Shown: positions 1 through 8,931 of the stretch, piece after piece
Numbering within the stretch: the stretch's first letter is position 1
How the letters are laid out: each line of letters begins with the position of its first letter
NCBI RefSeq assembly: GCF_000722705.1
Contig: NZ_JPFW01000005.1
Location: 1-44,698 of the forward strand
Reading direction: 5' to 3'
Origin: Streptococcus mitis
GTDB taxonomy: Bacteria; Bacillota; Bacilli; Lactobacillales; Streptococcaceae
DNA length: 44,698 nt
Position numbers and translations under genes: made by a program
The notes under the pieces: model-generated
What the model was told of the DNA's origin: nothing
Database searches by the model: none
What the model saw: the letters and a program-made list of their open reading frames with translations, nothing else

Positions 1-27
1 TCGCGTGTTCAAGTCATGTAGCCGGCA
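1..27 (+). tRNA. tRNA-Thr, 3' end only (cut by window start)
   Basis: The first 27 bases carry a T-arm (GTGTTCAAGTCATGT) and the acceptor 3' strand GCCGGCA. The self-complementary GCCGGC is the acceptor sequence I know from streptococcal tRNA-Thr. The anticodon lies outside the window, so the identity is inferred from the acceptor and T-arm. No CCA is encoded, as in most of the array. Confidence 0.75.
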
Positions 28-49
28 TTTTTAGATAGAAGAAAACAGT

Positions 50-121
50 GCGAACGTAGTTCAGTGGTAGAACACCACCTTGCCAAGGTGGGGGTCGCGG
101 GTTCGAATCCCGTCGTTCGCT
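50..121 (+). tRNA. tRNA-Gly (GCC)
   Basis: A 72-nt cloverleaf with acceptor GCGAACG/CGTTCGC and anticodon stem CCACC/GGTGG around the loop TTGCCAA, giving anticodon GCC. The T-loop is TTCGAAT and the discriminator is U. CCA is not encoded. Confidence 0.97.
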
Positions 122-128
122 TAGAGAG

Positions 129-214
129 GCCGGGGTGGCGGAACTGGCAGACGCACAGGACTTAAAATCCTGCGATTGGTAACGATCGTACCGGTTCGAT
201 TCCGGTCCTCGGCA
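129..214 (+). tRNA. tRNA-Leu (TAA)
   Basis: An 86-nt class II tRNA with a long variable arm (CGATTGGTAACGATCG region). Anticodon stem CAGGA/TCCTG encloses CTTAAAA, giving anticodon UAA. The acceptor is GCCGGGG/CCTCGGC with discriminator A, as expected for leucine. Confidence 0.97.
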
Positions 215-223
215 TAATATAGA

Positions 224-297
224 GCACCCTTAGCTCAACTGGATAGAGTACCTGACTACGAATCAGGCGGTTAGAGGTTCGACTCCTCTAGGGTGCA
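224..297 (+). tRNA. tRNA-Arg (ACG)
   Basis: A 74-nt cloverleaf with anticodon stem CCTGA/TCAGG and loop CTACGAA, giving anticodon ACG. The first base would be edited to inosine by TadA. Acceptor GCACCCT/AGGGTGC, discriminator A. Confidence 0.97.
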
Positions 298-312
298 TTT
301 TTCTATTTAACT

Positions 313-386
313 CGGGAAGTAGCTCAGCTTGGTAGAGTACTTGGTTTGGGACCAAGGTGTCGCAGGTTCGAATCCTGTCTTCCCGA
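313..386 (+). tRNA. tRNA-Pro (TGG)
   Basis: A 74-nt cloverleaf with anticodon stem CTTGG/CCAAG and loop TTTGGGA, giving anticodon UGG. Acceptor CGGGAAG/CTTCCCG, discriminator A. Confidence 0.97.
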
Positions 387-391
387 TTCAT

Positions 392-465
392 GGCGGTGTA
401 GCTCAGCTGGCTAGAGCGTCCGGTTCATACCCGGGAGGTCGGGGGTTCGATCCCCTTCGCCGCTA
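392..465 (+). tRNA. tRNA-Met (CAT), elongator
   Basis: A 74-nt cloverleaf with anticodon loop TTCATAC (CAU) and acceptor GGCGGTG/CGCCGC. It lacks initiator features: pair 1-72 is intact. The order Pro, Met, a second CAU tRNA, Ser, fMet parallels what I recall of Bacillus subtilis trnB, where this acceptor belongs to elongator Met. CAU alone cannot separate Met from Ile2. Confidence 0.9.
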
Positions 466-478
466 TAACGATCTTGTT

Positions 479-552
479 GGACCTTTAGCTCAGCTGGTTA
501 GAGCTCTCGGCTCATAACCGAGTGGTCGTAGGTTCAAGTCCTACAAGGTCCA
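479..552 (+). tRNA. tRNA with CAT anticodon, probably tRNA-Ile2 (lysidine-modified)
   Basis: A 74-nt cloverleaf with acceptor GGACCTT/AAGGTCC and anticodon loop CTCATAA. Software labels such genes tRNA-Met. The acceptor and the position between elongator Met and Ser match the Bacillus tRNA whose CAU is converted by TilS to read AUA as Ile. The Ile2 call is inference from that resemblance; a tRNA with anticodon CAU is certain. Confidence 0.85.
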
Positions 553-564
553 TTTGAATAGTAT

Positions 565-654
565 GGAGGATTACCCAAGTCCGGCTGAAGGGAACGGTCT
601 TGAAAACCGTCAGGCGTGTAAAAGCGTGCGTGGGTTCGAATCCCACATCCTCCT
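565..654 (+). tRNA. tRNA-Ser (TGA)
   Basis: A 90-nt class II tRNA with a long variable arm. Anticodon stem ACGGT/ACCGT encloses CTTGAAA, giving anticodon UGA. The acceptor GGAGGAT/ATCCTCC is perfect. The base after the acceptor stem is T, whereas the Ser(GCT) tRNA further along has G there. Confidence 0.96.
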
Positions 655-664
655 TTTGTATTAA

Positions 665-738
<74 letters not shown>

Positions 739-741
739 TAA

Positions 742-814
742 GGCTCGGTAGCTCAGTTGGTAGAGCAATGGATTGAAGCTCCATGTGTCGGCGGTTCGAT
801 TCCGTCTCGCGCCA
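742..814 (+). tRNA. tRNA-Phe (GAA)
   Basis: A 73-nt cloverleaf with anticodon stem ATGGA/TCCAT and loop TTGAAGC, giving anticodon GAA. The acceptor GGCTCGG pairs with TCGCGCC, leaving a T4-C69 mismatch and a G7-T66 wobble. I believe streptococcal tRNA-Phe often looks like this. Confidence 0.95.
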
Positions 815-834
815 TTTTTACTTATAGTATGTAT

Positions 835-905
835 GCGGGTGTAGTTTAGTGGTAAAACTACAGCCTTCCAAGCTGTTGTCGCGAGTTCGATTCTCGTCAC
901 CCGCT
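835..905 (+). tRNA. tRNA-Gly (TCC)
   Basis: A 71-nt cloverleaf with anticodon stem ACAGC/GCTGT and loop CTTCCAA, giving anticodon UCC. Acceptor GCGGGTG/CACCCGC, discriminator U. Confidence 0.97.
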
Positions 906-939
906 TTGAACTTTGTTCAAATTACCAAGTTTTTAACTT

Positions 940-1013
<74 letters not shown>

Positions 1014-1019
1014 TTAATT

Positions 1020-1107
1020 GGAGAATTACTCAAGAGGCTGAAGAGGACGGTTTGCTAAATCGTTAGGTCGGGTAACTGGCGCAAGGGTTCGAATCCCTTA
1101 TTCTCCG
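1020..1107 (+). tRNA. tRNA-Ser (GCT)
   Basis: An 88-nt class II tRNA with a long variable arm and anticodon loop TTGCTAA, giving anticodon GCU. Acceptor GGAGAAT/ATTCTCC, discriminator G. It is the last gene of the array, directly before the operon terminator. Confidence 0.97.
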
Positions 1108-1114
1108 TTTTAAT

Positions 1115-1137
1115 GAGAGTTTGTAACTCTCTTTTTT
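1115..1137 (+). terminator. Intrinsic terminator of the tRNA operon
   Basis: Stem GAGAGTT/AACTCTC with a 3-nt loop is followed by six T. The T-run is part of the 8-bp target site duplicated by the adjacent insertion sequence, yet hairpin plus T-run is intact on this side, so termination should still work. Confidence 0.9.
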
Positions 1138-1139
1138 AT
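1132..1139 (+). repeat. Target-site duplication, left copy (TTTTTTAT)
   Basis: This 8-bp sequence directly abuts the left end of the insertion sequence and is repeated exactly at 2541-2548. Eight bases is the duplication size I know for ISL3-family elements. Confidence 0.9.
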
Positions 1140-1173
1140 GGCTCTTTGTCAACTGTAGTGGGTTGAAGAAAAG

Positions 1174-2417
1174 CTAAGATCGAGAAAGGACACATTTCGT
1201 CCTTTCTTTTTTGATATTTAGGGAGATAAAAATCCGTTTTTTGAAGTTTTCAAAGTTCCGAAAACCAAAGGCATTTCGCTTGATAAGTTTAATGAGATTA
1301 TTAGTCGCCTCCAATTTGGCGTTAGAATAAGGTAATTGAAGAGCGTTGACGATTTTCTCTTTATCCTTGAGAAAAGTTTTAAAGACAGTCTGAAAAAGAG
1401 GATGAATCTTCTTTAGATTGTCCTCAATGAGTCCGAAGAATTTGTCAGACTCTTTATTCTGGAAGTGAAAAAGTAAGAGCTGATAGAGATTGTAGTGGTG
1501 TTTCAAGTCTTCTGAATAGCTCAAAAGCTTGTCTAGAATCTCTTTATTTGTTAAGTGCATGCGAAAAGTAGGGCGATAAAATCGCTTATGGCTGAGTTTA
1601 CGACTATCCTGTTGAATGAGCTTCCAGTAACGTTTGATGACCTTATATTCATGAGATTTTCGTTCAAATTGATTCATGATTTGGACACGAACACGACTCA
1701 TAGCACGGCTAAGATGTTGTACAATGTGAAAACGATCTAGAACGATTTTAGCACATGGAAAAAGCTGTTTAGCTAAGGCATAGTAGGGACTAAACATATC
1801 CATCGTAATGATTTTCACTCGACATCGGACGGCTCTATCATATTTAAGAAAGTGATTTCGGATGACAGCTTGTGTTCTCCCCTCAAGAACAGTGATGATA
1901 TTGATCTTATCAAAGTCCTGAGCAATGAAACTGTGAAGGCATACTCGTCCCAGGACATAATCTCTGGAAGATGAGAAAAATCGTGTTTAAAGTGAAAGTC
2001 ATTGAGCTTGCGAATGACAGTTGAAGTTGAAATGGCAAGCTGGCTAGCAATGTCTGTCATAGAAGTCTTTTCAATCAACTTTTGAGCAATTTTTTGGTTG
2101 ATGATACGAGGAATTTGGTGATTTTTCTTGACGAGAGAAGTCTCAGCCACCATCATTTTAGAGCAGTGATAGCACTTGAAACGACGCTTTCTAAGGAGGA
2201 TTCTAGTAGGCATACCAGTAGTTTCAAGGTAAGGAATTTTCGACGGTTTTTGAAAATCATATTTCTTCATTTGGCTTCCGCAATCAGGGCAAGATGGGGC
2301 TTCATAATCCAATTTAGCGATGATTTCCTTGTGTGTATCCCTATTGATGATATCCATAAATTGGATATTTGGGTCTTTAATATCGAGTAGTTTTGTGATA
2401 AAATGTAATTGTTCCAT
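1174..2417 (-). pseudogene. ISL3-family transposase, frameshifted
   Basis: Reading from 2417, a 200-residue N-terminal part has the family's Cys-rich finger (CPDC...CYHC, about residues 43-84) and an HTH ending in MSWDEYAF. It then leaves frame. A second frame ending at 1174 supplies the C-terminal half, with DDE-type acidic residues in TMDMFSP, VLDRFH and KLEATNN. The out-of-frame stretch reads FIAQDFDK in the restored frame. So a short deletion lies near 1925-1935; an intact relative would probably read AFTKGKMSFIAQDF, implying about 13 nt lost. The size is inferred. Together the parts would make the usual protein of about 415-420 residues. Independent translation of the halves should not give an active transposase. 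Confidence 0.93.
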
Positions 2418-2461
2418 ATGATTCTTTCTAATGAGTTGTTTAGTCGCTTTTCATTATAGGT

Positions 2462-2540
2462 CATATGGGACTTTTTTTCTACAACAAAATAGGCTCCATA
2501 ATATCTATAGGGGGGGACCCACTACAAATATTATAGAGCC
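2462..2540 (-). promoter_or_regulatory. IS 5' leader with long inverted repeat
   Basis: On the minus strand the first 50 or so bases of the element fold back on themselves: GGCTCTATAATATTTGTAG pairs with CTATAGATATTATGGAGCC across a short G/C-rich loop, followed by a T-rich run. The same structure occurs in the second copy from 44410. This is probably a hairpin that stops incoming transcription or limits transposase expression; the role is inferred. Confidence 0.6.
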
Positions 2541-2548
2541 TTTTTTAT
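2541..2548 (+). repeat. Target-site duplication, right copy (TTTTTTAT)
   Basis: Identical to 1132-1139 and directly abutting the right end of the insertion sequence. Confidence 0.9.
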
Positions 2549-2563
2549 TTTTAGAGACAATAA

Positions 2564-2612
2564 AACTTCAGATCTGTAAAACTTAATTGAATTACTAATC
2601 TGAAGTTATTTT
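2564..2612 (-). terminator. Inverted repeat downstream of birA, probable bidirectional terminator
   Basis: AACTTCAGAT at 2564-2573 pairs perfectly with ATCTGAAGTT at 2598-2607, with a 24-nt loop. On the minus strand, downstream of birA, it is followed by TTTTATTG; on the plus strand by ATTTTTAT. The loop is long, so strength is uncertain. Confidence 0.55.
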
Positions 2613-2641
2613 TATATCGTTTATATTATAATTGTGCTATT

Positions 2642-3577
2642 TCACTTCCAACTATTGAGAGAAATTTCTCCGCTATTTAGCCAGATTTCTTTTCCGTTAT
2701 CACATTGAACTAAAAGTTTACCACTTTCAGAGATGTCTTTAGCAAGTCCCTTGTAGTCTTTTTGATCTAGTGTAAAAGTAACTTCTTTTCCTAGGACGAA
2801 TGACTGTTTTTTGTATAGGTATAATAGCTCTTCTGCTGGTGTTTCGAAGAAAGCACGCCATATCTCTATAATTAATTCATTTCTGGTTATAGGTGCTGGT
2901 GCTTTAAATAGACTAGCAGCTTTTTCTTTTAATTCCTGGGGGAAGTCTTTAATAGTAAAGTTGATTCCTACTCCAATAATGATATCTGTGACTAGGCCTG
3001 TTTCTACAGACGTCATTGCCTCAGTAAGGATTCCTCCAATTTTATGATTGTTTAGGTAGATATCATTGACCCATTTTATATCGACATCTATTAAAGTTAG
3101 GTTCTTAATGGCTTTGTAGACAGCTCCAGCTACAAGTAGTGTGTAGGATGGTAATTTGTCATAGGCGAGATTTGGTTTAAGATGGAGTGTCATATAAATA
3201 CCACCTTGTGGTGAGTAGAAGGAACGTTGAAAACGGCCTCGTCCTGCTGTTTGATAGGAAGCTAGATAGAGAGTGTTTGCTTCATTCCCTAAATCAATTG
3301 CTTCTTTTGCATCTAGTTGTGTTGATTTTGTTTCGGGTTTAAAACTGACTTTAATTGGAAGATTTTCTTCTAGAATCTCTGGGAGAATAAGGTCACCATT
3401 CATCAGTTTATATCCTTTGTTTTTGATGCTATCAATTTCAATGCCTTCTTGTTCTAGTCGCTTGATGGCTTTCCAAATTGATGTTCGGCTTAGGGATAGT
3501 TCTTCTGCAATTTTTTCTCCACTGATATAGTCGGTTTCTTTAGATAGGATTTGGTAGACAGCTTGGTAGGATTTCAT
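2642..3577 (-). CDS. birA: Bifunctional biotin operon repressor / biotin-[acetyl-CoA carboxylase] ligase
   Basis: BirA makes biotinoyl-AMP and transfers biotin to the BCCP subunit of acetyl-CoA carboxylase. In bifunctional forms it also represses biotin genes. The 311-residue protein has an N-terminal winged HTH (about residues 18-45, with SGEKIAEELSLSRTSIWKAI). The catalytic domain follows, with the biotin/ATP loop QTAGRGRFQR, then KWVNDIY and GGIL, and a small C-terminal SH3-like domain. Length and order match group II BirA. The ATG start has GGCAAC upstream rather than a strong RBS. It stands alone on the minus strand with no biotin genes nearby, so what it regulates is not visible here. 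Confidence 0.95.
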   Translation of the reverse strand: MKSYQAVYQILSKETDYISGEKIAEELSLSRTSIWKAIKRLEQEGIEIDSIKNKGYKLMNGDLILPEILEENLPIKVSFKPETKSTQLDAKEAIDLGNEANTLYLASYQTAGRGRFQRSFYSPQGGIYMTLHLKPNLAYDKLPSYTLLVAGAVYKAIKNLTLIDVDIKWVNDIYLNNHKIGGILTEAMTSVETGLVTDIIIGVGINFTIKDFPQELKEKAASLFKAPAPITRNELIIEIWRAFFETPAEELLYLYKKQSFVLGKEVTFTLDQKDYKGLAKDISESGKLLVQCDNGKEIWLNSGEISLNSWK

Positions 3578-3760
3578 AGTGTTGCCTTTCTTTAAGAATA
3601 GTATATGATTTGAATCTAGTTTGGATAGTTGCGCCTAATCTATATTTTATTACTACTATTTTAACATATGCCTACTATTTACGGCATGATTTTCTTAGAG
3701 AAAATGCAATCAATAAGATTGAGTTTTGAAATCTCAGTATTTTTGCTCCCTTTTTTATCT

Positions 3761-3806
3761 AGGAAACGTTTCCTTTGTTTTCAAATTGCTAAAAAAGTGG
3801 TACAAT
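3761..3806 (+). promoter_or_regulatory. Promoter with overlapping cre-like palindrome upstream of the wzy-like gene
   Basis: An extended -10 (TGGTACAAT, hexamer 3801-3806) and a weak -35 (TTTTCA, 3778-3783) are spaced by 17 nt. Four bases upstream of the -35 is a perfect 14-bp palindrome, AGGAAACGTTTCCT (3761-3774). It resembles a CcpA cre site or another LacI-type operator with a central CG. The regulator is inferred. Confidence 0.6.
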
Positions 3807-3860
3807 AAAGGGTAGCTTACTATTATCTGAATCAGCTGATTTGGAGAGAAAGGATTCATT

Positions 3861-5054
3861 TTGAAATCAATAGGCTTTATTGAAAAGCTGAAAGGGTTGT
3901 CTAGTAAAGAGCTGATTTTATTGGGAGTTATCCTGAGTATCTTTTTACCCTTTTATCTTTTTGTAGTTGTATTCTGTTTATATATTATCAGTTTGATTTT
4001 TACAGGAGACATGAGAAGTATTCTTCAGAAAATGGAGGAGCATCCGATGCTGCTTCTTTTTCTTGGCTATAGTACTGTTATATCCGTTTTTGCACAAAAT
4101 TGGATGGGAGTTGTTGCTTCAGTAGGAATGTTTCTATTTACTGTTTTCTTTTTGCACTATCAGTCGATTTTATCACATAAATTCTTTCGATTGATTTTGC
4201 AGCTCGTCTTGTTTGGTAGCGTCTTGTCAGCTGCTTTTGCGAGTTTAGAACATTTCCAAATTGTGAAGAAATTTAACTATGCTTTTCTTTCCCCCAATAT
4301 GCAGGTGTGGCATCAGAATCGGGCAGAAGTGACCTTCTTTAATCCTAATTATTATGGAATTATTTGTTGTTTCTGTATCATGATTGCCTTCTATCTGTTT
4401 ACAACGACCAAGTTAAATTGGTTGAAAGTATTCTGTGTGATTGCAGGCTTTGTGAATCTCTTTGGTTTGAACTTTACTCAAAATCGAACTGCCTTTCCTG
4501 CTATTATCGCTGGAGCCATTATTTATCTCTTTACGACCATTAAAAACTGGAAGGCCTTTTGGCTTAGTATTGGGGTCTTTGCGATTGGCCTGAGCTTCCT
4601 ATTTTCCAGTGATTTGGGAGTTCGGATGGGGACTTTAGACTCTTCTATGGAAGAACGAATTTCTATCTGGGATGCCGGGATGGCCTTGTTTAAGCAAAAT
4701 CCTTTCTGGGGTGAAGGGCCATTGACCTATATGCACTCTTATCCTAGAATACATGCTCCTTATCATGAACATGCTCACAGTCTTTATATTGATACGATTC
4801 TGAGTTACGGAATTGTGGGAACTATTTTATTAGTTTTGTCTTCTGTTGCTCCTGTTCGCTTGATGATGGATATGAGTCAGGAGTCGGGGAAACGTCCGAT
4901 TATCGGTCTTTATCTATCTTTCCTTACAGTGGTTGCTGTGCACGGAATCTTTGACTTAGCCCTCTTCTGGATCCAGTCAGGTTTCATTTTCTTATTAGTT
5001 ATGTGCAGTATTCCATTGGAGCATCGAACGTTGGTATCGGACATGACGGATTAA
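3861..5054 (+). CDS. Wzy/O-antigen-ligase-like polytopic membrane protein
   Basis: A 397-residue, very hydrophobic protein with about ten predicted membrane segments. Near residues 270-325 it has a large external loop with FWGEGPLTYMHS and the His-rich HAPYHEHAHSLYIDTILSYG, the pattern of the O-antigen ligase/polymerase (Wzy_C) family that joins lipid-linked glycans. It starts at TTG; GGAGAGAAAGGA just upstream is a good RBS and no ATG fits better. It is monocistronic between birA and a terminator, outside any capsule cluster. The substrate is unknown; teichoic acid polymerisation or ligation is one possibility I cannot test. Confidence 0.8.
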   Translation: MKSIGFIEKLKGLSSKELILLGVILSIFLPFYLFVVVFCLYIISLIFTGDMRSILQKMEEHPMLLLFLGYSTVISVFAQNWMGVVASVGMFLFTVFFLHYQSILSHKFFRLILQLVLFGSVLSAAFASLEHFQIVKKFNYAFLSPNMQVWHQNRAEVTFFNPNYYGIICCFCIMIAFYLFTTTKLNWLKVFCVIAGFVNLFGLNFTQNRTAFPAIIAGAIIYLFTTIKNWKAFWLSIGVFAIGLSFLFSSDLGVRMGTLDSSMEERISIWDAGMALFKQNPFWGEGPLTYMHSYPRIHAPYHEHAHSLYIDTILSYGIVGTILLVLSSVAPVRLMMDMSQESGKRPIIGLYLSFLTVVAVHGIFDLALFWIQSGFIFLLVMCSIPLEHRTLVSDMTD

Positions 5055-5073
5055 GTTTTATAAGATTAAAATT

Positions 5074-5099
5074 CTTCTACCTTGGGTAGGAGATTTTTT
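5074..5099 (+). terminator. Intrinsic terminator
   Basis: Stem CTTCTACC/GGTAGGAG (one T-G wobble) with loop TTG, followed by ATTTTTT. It ends the wzy-like transcript just before the marR promoter. Confidence 0.85.
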
Positions 5100-5112
5100 A
5101 CTTGGAAAAATT

Positions 5113-5185
5113 ATTTCTAAATCGAAATAGTTGACAGTTGAAATGATAAGTGTTAGAATTGTGTTATTCATTTCGATATCGAAAT
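5113..5185 (+). promoter_or_regulatory. marR promoter with two palindromic operators
   Basis: A consensus -35 TTGACA (5131-5136), 17-nt spacer and -10 TAGAAT (5154-5159) drive the marR gene. A perfect 16-bp palindrome ATTTCGATATCGAAAT lies at 5170-5185, between the start point and the RBS. A related ATTTC-TAA-ATCGAAAT lies at 5113-5128, just upstream of the -35. The arrangement suggests autorepression by the MarR protein; the binding itself is inference. Confidence 0.8.
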
Positions 5186-5199
5186 AAATTGGAGGTGTC

Positions 5200-5643
5200 A
5201 TGAAATATTGTCATTTGCTAGCCCATCATATTCGTTTGTTAAACGGGCGGATTTTTCAAAAGTTACTTAGTCGGGATCCTGAAGCTCTTTATCGGAGTGA
5301 ACAGGGGAAGATTTTAGCGGTTTTATGGAATAGTGAAACTGGCTGCGCAACTGCGACAGATATTGCTTTGGCGACTGGACTTGCTAATAATACTCTGACG
5401 ACTATGATAAAAAAGCTTGAGGAACAAAATCTTGTAACCGTTAATCCATGTGAAGAAGATAAGCGTAAGAAGTATTTGGTTTTAACAGAGTTGGGGCAGT
5501 TTCAGAAAGAAGTGGGGCATCGTGTCAGTCAGAAATTGGATACGATCTTTTACAAAGGATTTTCAGAAGAAGAAATTCGTCAGTTTGAAGCCTTTCAAGA
5601 AAGAATTTTGGCTAATCTGAAAGAGGAGGAAAATGAGATTTAA
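5200..5643 (+). CDS. MarR-family transcriptional regulator
   Basis: A 147-residue winged-helix regulator. The central part has the MarR recognition region (TATDIALATGLANNTLTTMIKKLEEQNLV, about residues 45-75) and the wing with the family motif EEDKRKKYLVLTELG (D-x-R near 88). ATG follows GGAGGTG at the usual distance. It precedes the decayed NTF2-like frame and proV/proWX on the same strand with no clear terminator between, so it may control the transporter. Two ATTTCGAT-type palindromes around its promoter point to autoregulation. The ligand is unknown. Confidence 0.9.
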   Translation: MKYCHLLAHHIRLLNGRIFQKLLSRDPEALYRSEQGKILAVLWNSETGCATATDIALATGLANNTLTTMIKKLEEQNLVTVNPCEEDKRKKYLVLTELGQFQKEVGHRVSQKLDTIFYKGFSEEEIRQFEAFQERILANLKEEENEI

Positions 5644-5668
5644 AATGGAGCAAATTAGCTGTTTATAA

Positions 5669-5869
5669 GTAAAGGTCACTTTCGACTTTGTTTTCCAACT
5701 CTTAGGACAAGGAAACTATGTAGTTAGCTATGGTCAGACTCAGATTGATGGCCTTGCCTATGCCCGGTACGATATCTTTCGACTAGAAAACGGGAAAATT
5801 GTGGAGCATTGGGATAATAAGGAAGTCATACCTAAGGTAGAAGACTTGACCAATCGAGGGAAGTTTTAA
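5669..5869 (+). pseudogene. Remnant of a SnoaL/NTF2-like protein
   Basis: An open frame with no start codon at its head reads FDFVFQLLGQGNYVVSYGQ and then ARYDIFRLENGKIVEHWD before a stop at 5867-5869. This is the C-terminal half of a SnoaL-like/NTF2 fold protein, where YDIFRxxxGKIxEHWD is typical. The N-terminal half is absent; marR and a stop codon lie directly upstream. I read it as a 5'-truncated pseudogene of about 65 residues. Confidence 0.75.
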
Positions 5870-5883
5870 ATTGAGGATACAGA

Positions 5884-8125
<2,242 letters not shown>

Positions 8126-8172
8126 TTTGAAAATGTCAAACTCAACTTGCTTAAACGACTATAGAAAAGAAT

Positions 8173-8200
8173 GCTCAGACAATGTCGTCTGGGCTTTTTT
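8173..8200 (+). terminator. Intrinsic terminator of the proV-proWX operon
   Basis: GCTCAGAC/GTCTGGGC with a 6-nt loop, followed directly by six T. Confidence 0.9.
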
Positions 8201-8215
8201 GATTGTTGAAAAGAT

Positions 8216-8249
8216 AAAAACTCAGTAGCCTAGAAATAAGGCAACTGAG
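8216..8249 (-). terminator. Terminator of the sczA transcript
   Basis: CTCAGTAGCC at 8221-8230 and GGCAACTGAG at 8240-8249 pair apart from one mismatch. On the minus strand the hairpin is followed by five T (A-run at 8216-8220). Confidence 0.75.
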
Positions 8250-8262
8250 CTCTACTCTGTAT

Positions 8263-8799
8263 TCAATTTTTAGGAATGAGAAGGTCTAGATAAAACTGGA
8301 CAACTTCCTGGTATGTAAAGTCTTGTCCTTTTTTGAGCCACCAAGTCAATGTCTCGATAAAGTTGGACACGACCAAGTGTTGGAGGTAAGAAGTAGGCAG
8401 ATTAGTGTGGGCTTCTTTTAAATCATCAGCCATTACGGAATAGACATGGTGTTCTAGCTCTTTATGGAGTTGACGGAGGAAGTAGTCATTTTTGGAAAAT
8501 AGCAGACTGGTGATATGGTCTTGGTTTTTCTGAAAATGGAGAAAGAGGTGGGCGAGGTAGTCCTCAGTTGAAATGGGTTGCTCTCTTTCAAAGAGATGAT
8601 GGAAGAGGTAGCGGCAAAGCTCGTCCAGAAGTAGTTCCTTACTCTCATAGTGACAGTAAAAAGTGGAACGTCCTACGTCTGCGAGATCAATGATATCCTG
8701 AACCGTAGTGGATTCGTAGCCCTTATCGTTCAAAAGTTGTAGAAAAGCTTGATAGATGGCTTTTTTTGTTTTACTGATACGACGGTCGATTTTAGTCAT
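8263..8799 (-). CDS. sczA: TetR-family zinc-responsive regulator of czcD
   Basis: A 178-residue TetR-fold protein with the N-terminal HTH (about residues 10-55: KAIYQAFLQLL, TTVQDIIDLADVGRSTFYCHYESK) and a helical ligand domain. It is divergent from the CzcD-type exporter. This arrangement matches pneumococcal SczA, which I recall as an unusual TetR protein that activates czcD when zinc is high. Cys and His residues (FYCHYE, LCRYLFHHLF) could bind metal; the ligands are inferred. The shared intergenic region holds two inverted repeats that could be its binding sites. Confidence 0.85.
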   Translation of the reverse strand: MTKIDRRISKTKKAIYQAFLQLLNDKGYESTTVQDIIDLADVGRSTFYCHYESKELLLDELCRYLFHHLFEREQPISTEDYLAHLFLHFQKNQDHITSLLFSKNDYFLRQLHKELEHHVYSVMADDLKEAHTNLPTSYLQHLVVSNFIETLTWWLKKGQDFTYQEVVQFYLDLLIPKN

Positions 8800-8820
8800 A
8801 TGGACACTTGAGGCAAAATG

Positions 8821-8902
8821 TTCAGAACTGAATAAAGTTGACGCTTTGCTTCTATCCTTTCATTGAGTTTTAGTGGATAATGATAATGAACAAAATGTTC
8901 AT
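8821..8902 (+). promoter_or_regulatory. sczA-czcD intergenic operators
   Basis: TTCAGAACTGAA (8821-8832) and ATGAACAAAATGTTCAT (8886-8902) are perfect inverted repeats sharing GTTCA/TGAAC half-sites. The second sits where the czcD -35 would be, upstream of TATTAT (8908-8913). There is no recognisable -35, as expected of an activator-dependent promoter. SczA binding is inferred. Confidence 0.65.
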
Positions 8903-8931
8903 AAATCTATTATAACAAAGGAATGAGAAAG

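Larger units (their letters stand above)
1140..2540 (-). mobile_element. ISL3-family insertion sequence (IS1167/IS1193-like), full length with broken transposase
   Basis: A 1401-bp element transcribed from right to left. Its ends are imperfect inverted repeats: GGCTCTTTGTCAACTGTAG on the left and GGCTCTATAATATTTGTAG on the reverse strand at the right, each continuing TGGGT. Perfect 8-bp direct repeats flank it. The transposase is the zinc-finger/DDE type of the ISL3 family but is frameshifted. A second, inversely oriented copy starts at 44410. The name IS1167/IS1193-like is from memory and unverified. Inward of its 5' end the element carries a long inverted repeat that can fold as a hairpin. 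Confidence 0.93.

Noticed and set aside
1555-1740. Plus-strand frame inside the insertion sequence
   Set aside because: Shadow of the transposase on the other strand, without RBS or family features.
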